Source: an uncultured Sphingomonadaceae bacterium
GTDB taxonomy: Bacteria > Pseudomonadota > Alphaproteobacteria > Sphingomonadales > Sphingomonadaceae
Direction of reading: 5' to 3'
NCBI GenBank assembly: GCA_947258815.1
Contig: CAMYJW010000006.1
Coordinates: forward strand, 1-35,241
Length of the DNA stretch: 35,241 nucleotides
The position numbers were made by a program, and so were the translations under genes. Shown piece after piece: positions 16,528 through 24,800 of this stretch (within the stretch, counting starts at the first letter, position 1; every line of letters begins with the position of its first letter). Below the pieces are notes generated by a model. It did no database searches. It had not been told where the DNA came from and saw only the letters and a program-made list of their open reading frames with translations.

Positions 16528-16995
16528 CTAGATGCCAAGCAGTTCTTCCTGCTCGGACCAATCAATCGGCAACTCACATTCGAGCAGGCGGCGCCGGGTG
16601 ATCGACTTCGGCTGGGCGCCGCTTACGATTGCATCGACGATCTGCGGGCTCAGCCAGCTCAGGCGGAAGAGCTTGTGGAGTTGTTTCCGGCAGCGGCCAG
16701 CCTTGTTGGCCAGCTGATTTATTGTCAGATCCGGCGCGGCAAGCACAAGTTTCTGGGCTTCAAATGCGTCGGCGAGTACAGTCTTCCTGCCGAGCAGTTT
16801 CGCTGCTTCGACCCTGCCATGGCCTGCAATGATCTCGCCATCGTCCGAAACCAGCACCGGGTTGGTAAAACCAAACCGCTCGATACTGGCAGCGATCTGC
16901 CTGATCTGTTTTCTGGAATGGGTACGTGCATTGCGCGCGTAGGGCCTCAGTGAGGTAAGGTCTTGCTCTTCAACAGCACAACTGGATTTAACCAT
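16528..16995 (-). pseudogene. Chimera: ParB-type N-terminal domain joined to a serine recombinase C-terminus
   Basis: 155 aa from the ATG at 16995 (GAGG ribosome site). Residues about 10-73 are a ParB/Srx-type domain as in nuclease- and methylase-linked ParB proteins: LRPYARNARTHS, QIAASIERFGFTNPVLV, and EIIAGHGRVEAAKLLGRKTV with the GHGR box. Directly after that block the sequence switches to a C-terminal tail typical of large serine recombinases of sphingomonads/rhizobia (FRLSWLSPQIVDAIVSGAQP, then RRRLLECELPIDWSEQEELLG). A normal ParB protein would continue with an HTH domain, and a normal recombinase would begin with its own catalytic domain. The fusion is in frame, so a product could be made, but deletion debris is the simpler reading. 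Confidence 0.65.
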
Positions 16996-17327
16996 CTTTC
17001 GGTTCCTCGCATGTCGGCAAGCTTGGTCTTTACCTTTGATTCGCGCAAAACTAGCACAGAAGAAGTTCAAAAAGCGAACAAATTTGTGGAATGCGGGGAC
17101 GGATGCCATTCCACAAACGAGCTGAGACCAATTTCTCGGTAGTCAGGACTTCATTCAACAAAGGTGCGCCGGCGGCGGCAATTGACCGGCGCACAAGACT
17201 ACGAGAACCGCATAAGGTCCTCGGGTGGGCTCCGTGCGGGTTCGCCGCCATCCCCACCGCCGCGCTCGATCCGCCCCACAGTGCGGCGTCTCCCGCGGTC
17301 CCCGCGCTTATCGGGTCCGGGTCCCCA

Positions 17328-18218
17328 TCAAGCCGCCTTTTGCAATTCAGCGATCTTCTGGAATTCGGTCAGGATATCGGGGTGGTGCTGTGCAAGGTGC
17401 CGCACGACCCTGGCGTTTTCGATTAAGCCAGCCACGTATGCGGACGCCAGAACCAAATCGAGATGGTCGGCCCCGTAGCACTGTTCGACGAGCCTGAATT
17501 CCCGATCGAGCCGGGCCGTTTCCTCGGTCATCAGGTCGATTTGCTCAGCGGTTAGACCTTGGGTGGACGGGCGTTTGCCTTCGACGAACTGCTCGGTTGG
17601 CGTTGCGGCGACGATCGACTTTACATAGGCAATGGAATATTTGTTCATGGCAATCATCATTTCGGCAGCAGCGATCTGACGCATTGGCTTCAGTCGTCTC
17701 AGCTCAATGAATGCGTTGATAGGGACGTGCTTGTCGCGCAGCAGATCAGCGGCCTCCGGGCAGATTCCGACAAGCAGGTTTCGCTTCCTGCGGATGAGAT
17801 CGATGTTGACGTTGAGCGCGCGGGCCAGTCGCTCCTCGGGCACGCCTCGCTTTATGGCCTCGAGGATCATCTTGTGCTCCTGAATGGTCGCAATGCGGCT
17901 CACGCGCCGATTGTAGGTGAAAGCCTCGTCTTCCGTCGCGACCAGACAAACGACTTCCTTCGCTCCTTGTGAGATCAGAATGTCGAGCCGAATGTGCCCG
18001 TCGAGCAGGCGAAACCGATTCTTGGCTTGAGGGTCACGAATGACCACCGGCGGCTCGATGATCCCCACTTCCTCGATTGAGGCGGCAATCTGGCGATATT
18101 TGACGGTGCTTCGAACACCAGGACGAATTTCACGCAACGGCGTTATGTCCTCGACAGGAATGCGCAGGGTCGAATTCTCGAATGCCCGGGCAAGAAGGGG
18201 CTGGTGCTTGCGCTTCAT
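17328..18218 (-). CDS. ParB/RepB-like partition protein (second of pair)
   Basis: 296 aa. The N-terminal ParB-type domain has SIEEVGIIEPPVVI and then FRLLDGHIRLDIL, in which the usual GERR box is altered to DGHIR. A central HTH-rich segment follows (EEAFTYNRRV..., MILEAIKRGVPEERLARALNVN), then a C-terminal domain like that found at the end of plasmid RepB partition proteins. It starts within the stop of the upstream parB-like gene (ATGA overlap). No ParA ATPase is near, so a classical partition role is doubtful. A role in assisting the recombinase or regulating the element is inferred from the coupled operon. Confidence 0.75.
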   Translation of the reverse strand: MKRKHQPLLARAFENSTLRIPVEDITPLREIRPGVRSTVKYRQIAASIEEVGIIEPPVVIRDPQAKNRFRLLDGHIRLDILISQGAKEVVCLVATEDEAFTYNRRVSRIATIQEHKMILEAIKRGVPEERLARALNVNIDLIRRKRNLLVGICPEAADLLRDKHVPINAFIELRRLKPMRQIAAAEMMIAMNKYSIAYVKSIVAATPTEQFVEGKRPSTQGLTAEQIDLMTEETARLDREFRLVEQCYGADHLDLVLASAYVAGLIENARVVRHLAQHHPDILTEFQKIAELQKAA

Positions 18219-19108
18219 GCCTCGGCCTCGTTCTGCAAATGTAACCTCGTCGCGAGATTTTGTGGCAAGGTCGTCAGGTCCTCATCTTCGAGCAGCGACA
18301 TGAAACGTTCATCGCTAGCGAGACGGCGAAGCGCCTCGACGATGAGCAGCAATCGGTCACGGGTCGCCCGGGATCGCTGGATGAGCGACCGCTTGCGATC
18401 GGTGTCTTCCTGATAGGCTTTGACAAGCGATTCGGCAGATACACGTTCGCGCTTGCGGTTGCCGGTATTGGCAAGGCCTTTGCCGCGGCGCTGACGGTTT
18501 TCGATAACCCTGCGCGCGATGAGCAGCTTGCGACCTTTCAGCAGACCTCGTTCGTAGGCACTGGACAGGGCAGCCTGGACTTCATGATCTTCACACTCGG
18601 CGATTTCGACCGCGACGCTCAAGGGAATGACCCCGGTTTCCACTGATCGCAATAAGCGTTGCTCTCCCTTCTCCAGGAGTCGCGCGACGCCGTGGACATA
18701 TTCGTTTGTCAGACCGGTTTTCCGCGCGATGTCTGATGTGGAATAACCTCTCTCCTCCATCCCGCGGATATCCTGTAGAAGGTCAATCGCTCGGTGTTGT
18801 CGCCGGGCGCAATTTTCGACAAGGCTGGCAACCAGACAATCTTCGGGATCAGCGGTCACAACCAGCGCCGGCACCTCGGTTTGACCGAGCTCGATATAGG
18901 CTTCGAGACGGCCCTGACCGCAGACCAGATCGTAGAAGGGGCCATCTGCTTCTGCTCTTCGAGTGACGGTGATCGGCTTCTTGAGACCAATCTTTGCAAT
19001 ATTGTCGACGATCTCCTTGAAAACGCGTTTGTTCCGCACACGTGGATTGGCGACTTTCACGCGATCAACCCGGATCATTTCGACGCGTTGGGCAGGAAGA
19101 GCGGACAT
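18215..19108 (-). CDS. ParB-like protein (first of pair)
   Basis: 297 aa. The ParB N-terminal domain reads ANPRVRNKRVFKEIVDNIAKIGLKKPITV, then LVCGQGRLEAYIELGQTEVPALV (the GQGR form of the box), and LVENCARRQH, the ENxxRR motif of ParB proteins. An HTH follows (YSTSDIARKTGLTNEYVHGVARLL, about residues 118-141), then a basic, helical C-terminus. It overlaps the recombinase stop (TGATG) and the next parB-like gene (ATGA), so the three genes are translated as one unit. It is expected to bind DNA, and whether it hydrolyses CTP cannot be read from the sequence. Confidence 0.78.
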   Translation of the reverse strand: MSALPAQRVEMIRVDRVKVANPRVRNKRVFKEIVDNIAKIGLKKPITVTRRAEADGPFYDLVCGQGRLEAYIELGQTEVPALVVTADPEDCLVASLVENCARRQHRAIDLLQDIRGMEERGYSTSDIARKTGLTNEYVHGVARLLEKGEQRLLRSVETGVIPLSVAVEIAECEDHEVQAALSSAYERGLLKGRKLLIARRVIENRQRRGKGLANTGNRKRERVSAESLVKAYQEDTDRKRSLIQRSRATRDRLLLIVEALRRLASDERFMSLLEDEDLTTLPQNLATRLHLQNEAEA

Positions 19109-20682
19109 CAGGCTGCCTCCCTGAAGTTCGATCGCGCGGACATTTGATAGAAAGATGTAAGCGTGTCGAAGCGAAACGCATCGAGCGACAGACCATTATA
19201 CTCAGCCAGTCGCAGCACCGCATCGCGCATGTCCAGCCGGGGCAGGAGATAATAGTCCATCGGTTTCTCGTTGGCGGCATCCATCCTGATTGCCACCGTC
19301 AGGTCTGGCTTGAGCGGAGTGTCGAGCCGCAACTTCCAGCGCAGATTACCGGCAGAGGTCTGAAAGCAGCGCACGATGATCAGGGAGGCTGTGAATTCAC
19401 GATTGATCGTCAGCAGATCGGTTGATGGATCGCGCGCGACGGATCCTCCAGCTTGCCCGATACCGTCGAGCACCGACTCGACAATACCAGGGTACATGGC
19501 TCGTAACTTCCGGTTCGTCTCCAGATACCGGTAGTCATGGTCGGGCGTGAATCCGACCAACGCATAGGCTCTAAGCAGACTTCCAAACCGTGACCGGAAC
19601 GAACTGCTCGAGGGACAGTCGTCGGACTCGTCAATAACCAGGCCAGAGAGGAAACCATTGCGCTCAAGGATCTGCGCCAGAAGTTCGAGCATTTCATTAT
19701 CTGATAGCCTCGCACTGCGATGGCAAATGATGACCTGGGCGGCATCAAACATGTCTTGCGGTACGATACCTTCGAAGGCGGCATCCGCCCTGATCCACTC
19801 ATCTGGATCATTGCGAACATGTGCCCCTTTGAGCTTGTAGGAGGTCCGCGCCCAGACATTGTTGCCGATATACTTTTCGTTGATCAGCAATTGGTGGACC
19901 GACCCGCGGGTCCACGGCCGACCAAGGTCTGTCACGATCCCTCTGCCATTCAGCTCTTCGGCAATTTCACGCTCGCTTCGCCCGCGTTCGACGAACTGAC
20001 GATATACTTGGCGCACGATTTCGATTTCGTCCTTGGGGCCCGGAACCAGGATAACCCGATCGGTCGCGATACTCTTGTGTTCGCCGTGGTCGAGAATTCC
20101 CTTTTCCTCACCCGATTGATCAACGAGCATGCGCCTGAGACCAAAGCCGGCAGGGCCACCCTGGCGATATCCGAGCCGGATCAGGTTCGCTTGACCGGCA
20201 AATACCTTGACGGAGAGCTCGCGGCTGTATTCGCCGGCCATCGCCCGTTTGACGGTTTTTATAATCGAGGAACCGATGCTGCCGTCGTTTTCGAATTGTT
20301 CGGCACAGTAGTGGACCTGGACGCCAACGCGGCGACAGCGCAGTTCATAGGTCGCTGCCTCATCTGGATCCTGAAAGCGCCCCCAACGGCTGACATCATA
20401 GACGAGAAGCGCGTTGAAATCGGCTCGGCCGGTTTCGACATCCTCGAGTAGCTGCTGCAAGGCTTGCCGGCCGCCAATGTTGAGCCCGCTCTTCCCTTCG
20501 TCGGCGTATGTCTTGACGATCTCATAGCCGCGCTGCTGAGCATATCGGCGAATGGTCTCGGACTGGTTGTCAGTCGAGTATTGCTGGTGCTCCGTCGACA
20601 TGCGGACGTATTCCGCCGCCCGCACCTTTGGCGGATCGTTCGGATCCTCAGGTTCCTCTGTATCTAACCATTTTATTACCAT
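19108..20682 (-). CDS. Large serine recombinase
   Basis: About 524 aa from the ATG at 20682 (a GTG one codon upstream is equally possible). The N-terminal resolvase domain shows AAEYVRMSTEHQQYST with the nucleophilic serine near residue 29, the Q/E-rich helix NQSETIRRYA, GKSGLNIGGRQALQQLL, and VYDVSRWGRFQD with the catalytic arginine. The recombinase domain follows (about 180-290, AEELNGRGIVTDLGRPWTRGSV, INEKYIGNNVW). The expected zinc-ribbon cysteines are not obvious, and the C-terminal 200 residues are unlike those of phage integrases. It heads an operon with two ParB-like genes. Confidence 0.88.
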   Translation of the reverse strand: MVIKWLDTEEPEDPNDPPKVRAAEYVRMSTEHQQYSTDNQSETIRRYAQQRGYEIVKTYADEGKSGLNIGGRQALQQLLEDVETGRADFNALLVYDVSRWGRFQDPDEAATYELRCRRVGVQVHYCAEQFENDGSIGSSIIKTVKRAMAGEYSRELSVKVFAGQANLIRLGYRQGGPAGFGLRRMLVDQSGEEKGILDHGEHKSIATDRVILVPGPKDEIEIVRQVYRQFVERGRSEREIAEELNGRGIVTDLGRPWTRGSVHQLLINEKYIGNNVWARTSYKLKGAHVRNDPDEWIRADAAFEGIVPQDMFDAAQVIICHRSARLSDNEMLELLAQILERNGFLSGLVIDESDDCPSSSSFRSRFGSLLRAYALVGFTPDHDYRYLETNRKLRAMYPGIVESVLDGIGQAGGSVARDPSTDLLTINREFTASLIIVRCFQTSAGNLRWKLRLDTPLKPDLTVAIRMDAANEKPMDYYLLPRLDMRDAVLRLAEYNGLSLDAFRFDTLTSFYQMSARSNFREAA

Positions 20683-20752
20683 CACGGCCCCGGAAGATGT
20701 TGGCGACTACGTCCATGCGGAAACCTTCATTTACAGCATGAGGGGCCGAAGA

Positions 20753-21124
20753 ATGGTTCGTAAAAACATAAGTCAACTTCGGGATTCACGATTTGTCCTT
20801 GCTGAAACCGACCTGGCGGCGCAGATCGGCCAAGCACTTCAGGAAGAGCTGGGTGCGAGTCGCCGGGCGACGAAGACCGTGATGCGTTGGGCTGGTGTCA
20901 GCGACACGACAGCTCGGGCATGGTTGCAGGGTCGAGCAAGCCCCAGTGGTGTGCATCTGCTTGCCCTTGCGGCCCATTCCCATCTCGTCATGATCGTATT
21001 GCTTAAGTTAACTGGTCACGAAGGCCTTGAGATTGGTCTGAGGCTGCAGGAGATTGAAGAGGGTCTTTTGCAAACACTGGATCAGGTTCGCGCTATGATG
21101 AAGCCGATCGAATCTGGTATTTAG
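20753..21124 (+). CDS. HTH protein divergent from the recombinase operon
   Basis: 123 aa from the ATG at 20753 (ribosome site GAGGGG at 20740-20745); an ATG at 20738 is the alternative. The middle (ALQEELGASRRATKTVMRWAGVSDTTARAWLQGR) is a helix-turn-helix of the small regulator type, followed by helical segments (LALAAHSHLVMIVLLKLTGHE, IEEGLLQTLDQVRAMM). It is divergent from the recombinase, with about 70 bp between starts, which places it as a likely regulator of the recombinase-parB-parB operon. The gene ends only about 30 bp before the junction with the left tyrosine-recombinase fragment. Confidence 0.65.
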   Translation: MVRKNISQLRDSRFVLAETDLAAQIGQALQEELGASRRATKTVMRWAGVSDTTARAWLQGRASPSGVHLLALAAHSHLVMIVLLKLTGHEGLEIGLRLQEIEEGLLQTLDQVRAMMKPIESGI

Positions 21125-21155
21125 CGTTTCCCTGACAGTGCGTTCGGTTGGCTCG

Positions 21156-21482
21156 CATGCGCATCTGCTTCAAGCGCACGAGCCGACGGGCAAGATCGGG
21201 CCTGTCGAGCGTATGGGTGAAGAAGAACCGCAGCGCCGCAACGATGCTGTTCATGGTCGGCACGGGCATCCCGGCTTCGCGCTGCTCGATCTGGAACCGG
21301 CGCAAGTCCTCAGCGGTGGCTGTATCGGGAGGACGCCCGAGGAAACTGGCGAAGCGTCCGACATCGCGCACATAGTTGCGCTGCGTCTCGCGGCTGAAGT
21401 GCCGCATGTTGATATCGTCGATCAGCCGCTGCCGCAGTGGGCTGACGGGTACGGCGGGCATCACAGGTACAAGATCGTTCAT
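21156..21482 (-). pseudogene. N-terminal fragment of a XerD-like tyrosine recombinase (IS91-associated type)
   Basis: From the ATG at 21482 the frame encodes the SAM-like core-binding domain of a XerD-type recombinase: SPLRQRLIDDINMRHFS, TQRNYVRDVGRFASFLGR, and TEDLRRFQIEQ-like then FFFTHTLDRPDLARRLV. The family normally continues with KLPVVLSRDEV and a catalytic domain of about 170 residues, but here similarity stops after KQMR near base 21156 and the frame runs into unrelated sequence to 21093. No catalytic residue remains. Such recombinases usually precede IS91-family transposases. A second, more damaged copy in the same orientation lies at 30741-30905 on the far side of the polyketide synthase gene. 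Confidence 0.75.
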
Positions 21483-21512
21483 TGTCCGACTCCTCAGTTG
21501 AAGGAGCCGCAA

Positions 21513-21877
21513 TGTTCGGCCTTGACCGATCTATGCGCTACGCTCGTTATCCTGGGTGAGCCTCGCCGCCAGAACCCCTCCCGCGCAGCGGGTTCGTGCG
21601 GCCCAAGAGCCGACATCGCTTGCACACCGTCGAACCGCTGCATCTCAGGTCCGTCCCAAATGGCAGGTTGCAGGCCGTGGTTCTTAGATAGCCGCCGTTC
21701 TAGGCCCAACGATGCGACGACAACCACCCGAAATGAGCCGGCCAAGGTGCGCTTGCGAATTTGCACCCACGAGGACCTTCGGGGGGCTGCGTCAGTTAAC
21801 GGCGTTGACAGCTAAATGCCGAACGATACTGTCATTCTTAGTTATTTGAATATCTGGATCCACAGAGATTTGACCTT
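21513..21877. other. Region between recombinase fragment and polyketide synthase
   Basis: Bases 21530 to about 21610 match, with divergence, the region right of the second recombinase copy (shared GCGCTACGCT and GCGGGTTCGTGC words), so the mobile-element remnant continues here. The rest shows no gene. The last 80 bp are AT-rich, with TTGACA at 21805-21810 and a poor -10 candidate TACTGT at 21827-21832, a possible weak promoter for the synthase gene. Confidence 0.45.
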
Positions 21878-24800
21878 TTGTTTTCGGAAGCATCAATAGG
21901 CAAGATAGCGATCACCGGGGCAGGCCTGCGGCTGCCCGGTGGCATCTCGAGTTTGGACCAGCTCTGGAAGTTCCTGATCGCCGGCGGTGATGCGATCCGC
22001 GACCTGCCGGATGGGCGCTGGAGTAAGGACCTTTATGACCCGGGCGGCGGACCAGGCCGAACCTATGTCCGACGCGCGGGCTATATCGACGATATAGAGC
22101 AAATCGACACCGCTTTCTTCAACGTTTCCCCAAAGGAAGCGGTGATGATCGATCCTCAGCAACGGCTGCTTGTCCAGACCGCCTTCGAGGCTTTGGAGAA
22201 CGCCGGCCTTTCGCTTGATACCTTGCGCCAATCGCGCACCGGTGTGTTCGTCGGGATATCGTCGAGTGATTACGGGCAACTGCTCAACCAGCAACCGCGC
22301 CATTCCAACGCGTATACGAACACGGGCGGCGCGCTGAGCATTGCCGCCAATCGAATATCCTATCTTTTCGATCTTCGCGGGCCGAGTCTGGCGATCGACA
22401 CGGCGTGCTCATCGGGGCTGACGGCGCTGGATTCCGCCGTCCGGGCGATGAGGGATGGCGCGTGTGACTTGGCCATAGTGGCCGGCGTCAACGCGTTGTT
22501 GAAACCCGAGCCGTTTGTCGGTTTCTGCGCGGCGAAGATGCTCTCGCCGGTGGCGCAGTGCAGAGCCTTCGATGCAGACGGCGCCGGATTCGTTCGCGCC
22601 GAAGGCGCTGTGTCGTATGTGCTCAAGCCGCTCGACAGAGCCATTTCCGATAACGATCCGATCCTTGGCGTAATCCTCGGATCAGATGCAAACAATGACG
22701 GCAGGACTGCCGGCCTTTCCCTGCCGAATATGCGGGCACAGATTGAACTGATTGAACGGGTGCTTGAACAATCGGGCGTGCATCCGGACGAGATCGGCTA
22801 CGTCGAGGCCCACGGGACAGGAACCGCGGCCGGAGACCCGATCGAGGCAGAAGCAATCGGGCGCGCCATTGCCACCAAGCGGAGCAACGGCGCGTCGTTG
22901 CCAATCGGATCGGTCAAGACCAATCTTGGCCATCTTGAACCGGCATCCGGCCTAGCGGGCCTCGCCAAGGCCTTGCTGTGCCTGAAATACGGAGAAATCC
23001 CTCCGTCCCTGCACTTCGATACACCGAACCCGCAAATTGACTTCGCGGGTCTGCGGATTGAAGTCGCCGATAAACGGCAAGCGCTGCGCGAGGAGGTAAT
23101 CGGCGTCAATTCCTTCGGCTTCGGCGGTGCGAACGCACATGTGCTGGTTGCCCGCCCGCCGGAACGAACCGGCGAACCGAAACCCGAAATCGGATCGTCC
23201 TGGTACATGATCTCCGCCCGGTCGTCGGACGCTTTGGCAGCTGGCGCCCAAGCGCTTGCGGATCATGTCGAGAGCAATCCGGAAAACCTCCTATACGATG
23301 TTGCAGGCACGCTCGCGCTCCGGCGAACGCATCATCCCCAAAGGGCTGCCGTCTGGGCAGACAGCCGCGAGGAACTGCGAGCCGGACTACTGGCACTCGC
23401 CAAAGACGAAGGCGCGCCCAACGTCGTTTCAGGGAGTGCCTTGCCCGCGCAAGAGCCGGTTTTCGTCTTTACCGGAAACGGTTCGCAATGGTGGGGCATG
23501 GGGCGCGAATTGCTGGCGAGTTCGGTTCCCTTTCGCGAGACGGTCGAGGAAATCGATGCGATTGTGCGATCCTGCTCGGATATCCGGCTGATCGACGAGT
23601 TTTCAGCGAGCGAGGCCGGGAGCCGAATGCACTTGACGGAGATCGCCCAACCAGCGCTCTTCGCTCTTCAGCTTGGGCTGGTGCGGCTTCTTGACCGTGA
23701 GGGACTTTCGCCTGCGGCGGTCGTCGGGCACAGCGCAGGCGAGCTCGCTGCAGCCGCCGTCTCGGGTGCATTCGATCTGGAGGCGATTACCCGTATCGTC
23801 ATCGCAAGGAGCCATCACCAGGCCCGGACCGCGGGACAGGGAGGCATGGTTGCGCTTGGGATGGGGGCGCAAGATGCCGAGGCCTATCTTGCGACGTGGC
23901 CTGACATTGTCGTGGCGGGCGACAACAGCCCCAACGCAACCACCTTGGCCGGGCCGCATGCGCAAATCGACGCCTTGGTGGACGGTGCCGCCGTAGAGGG
24001 CCTCTTCGCGCGCAAGCTCGATATAGACTACCCTTTCCATAGCCCGGCGATGGACCCGATTGAGCGCGGGTTTCGAGATGACATTGGCGATGTGCGCGGA
24101 CGGGAAACGGCACGCCCGTTCTATTCGACTGTGACCGGAACTCGGATAGAGGGCGTCGAACTTGATGCCGACTATTGGTGGCGCAATCTGCGACAACCCG
24201 TGAAGTTTCGGGACGCGATTGAAGCGCTTCAGGGCGACGGACACGGGATCTACGTCGAAGTCGGCCCGCATCCCAATCTCCTGCGGCATATCCGGTCAGA
24301 AAGTAACCGAAGCGGCGTCCAGGTGCGGCTGGTTGAAACGTTGCGGCAGGGCGAGCCTGAGACGGACAGCGTTCGCCGGTCTGTCATCTCGTCCGCAGTA
24401 GTGGGCGCGCAGTTCGATCACGCGCGACGGTTCCAGCACCCGGTAGAGCCCGTCGCACTGCCGAATTACGCATGGCAGAACGAACGTCATTACGTTGACC
24501 CGGCCAATGCATCGTCGGTGTCCGGCCAGCCGACCGGACATCCATTCCTGGGTGCCCGCTTGCCGACGGACGGCGGGAATTGGATCCAGGAGTTCTCGCT
24601 GGGCGCCGCGCCGTTTGTTTCGGATCACGTGGTCCGTGAGCGGGTGCTGTTTCCCGCAGCTGGTTTTCTGGAGATCGCATTGGCCGCAGGACTAGTCGGC
24701 GATCCGAACTCCGGGATCGAGATCGATGCCTTCAGGATCGGCAAGGCGCTGACCCTCCGGAACGACGATGAGGTGATCTTTCAGACATCCCATGATCTGA

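Noticed and set aside
17110..17327. Minus-strand short frame (17051-17257) between the ParB chimera and the ParB pair
   Set aside because: No ribosome site or domain; the 218-bp gap shows nothing else that I can identify.
19720..20451. 243-codon plus-strand frame over the serine recombinase
   Set aside because: Antisense to a well-supported recombinase; no motif of its own.
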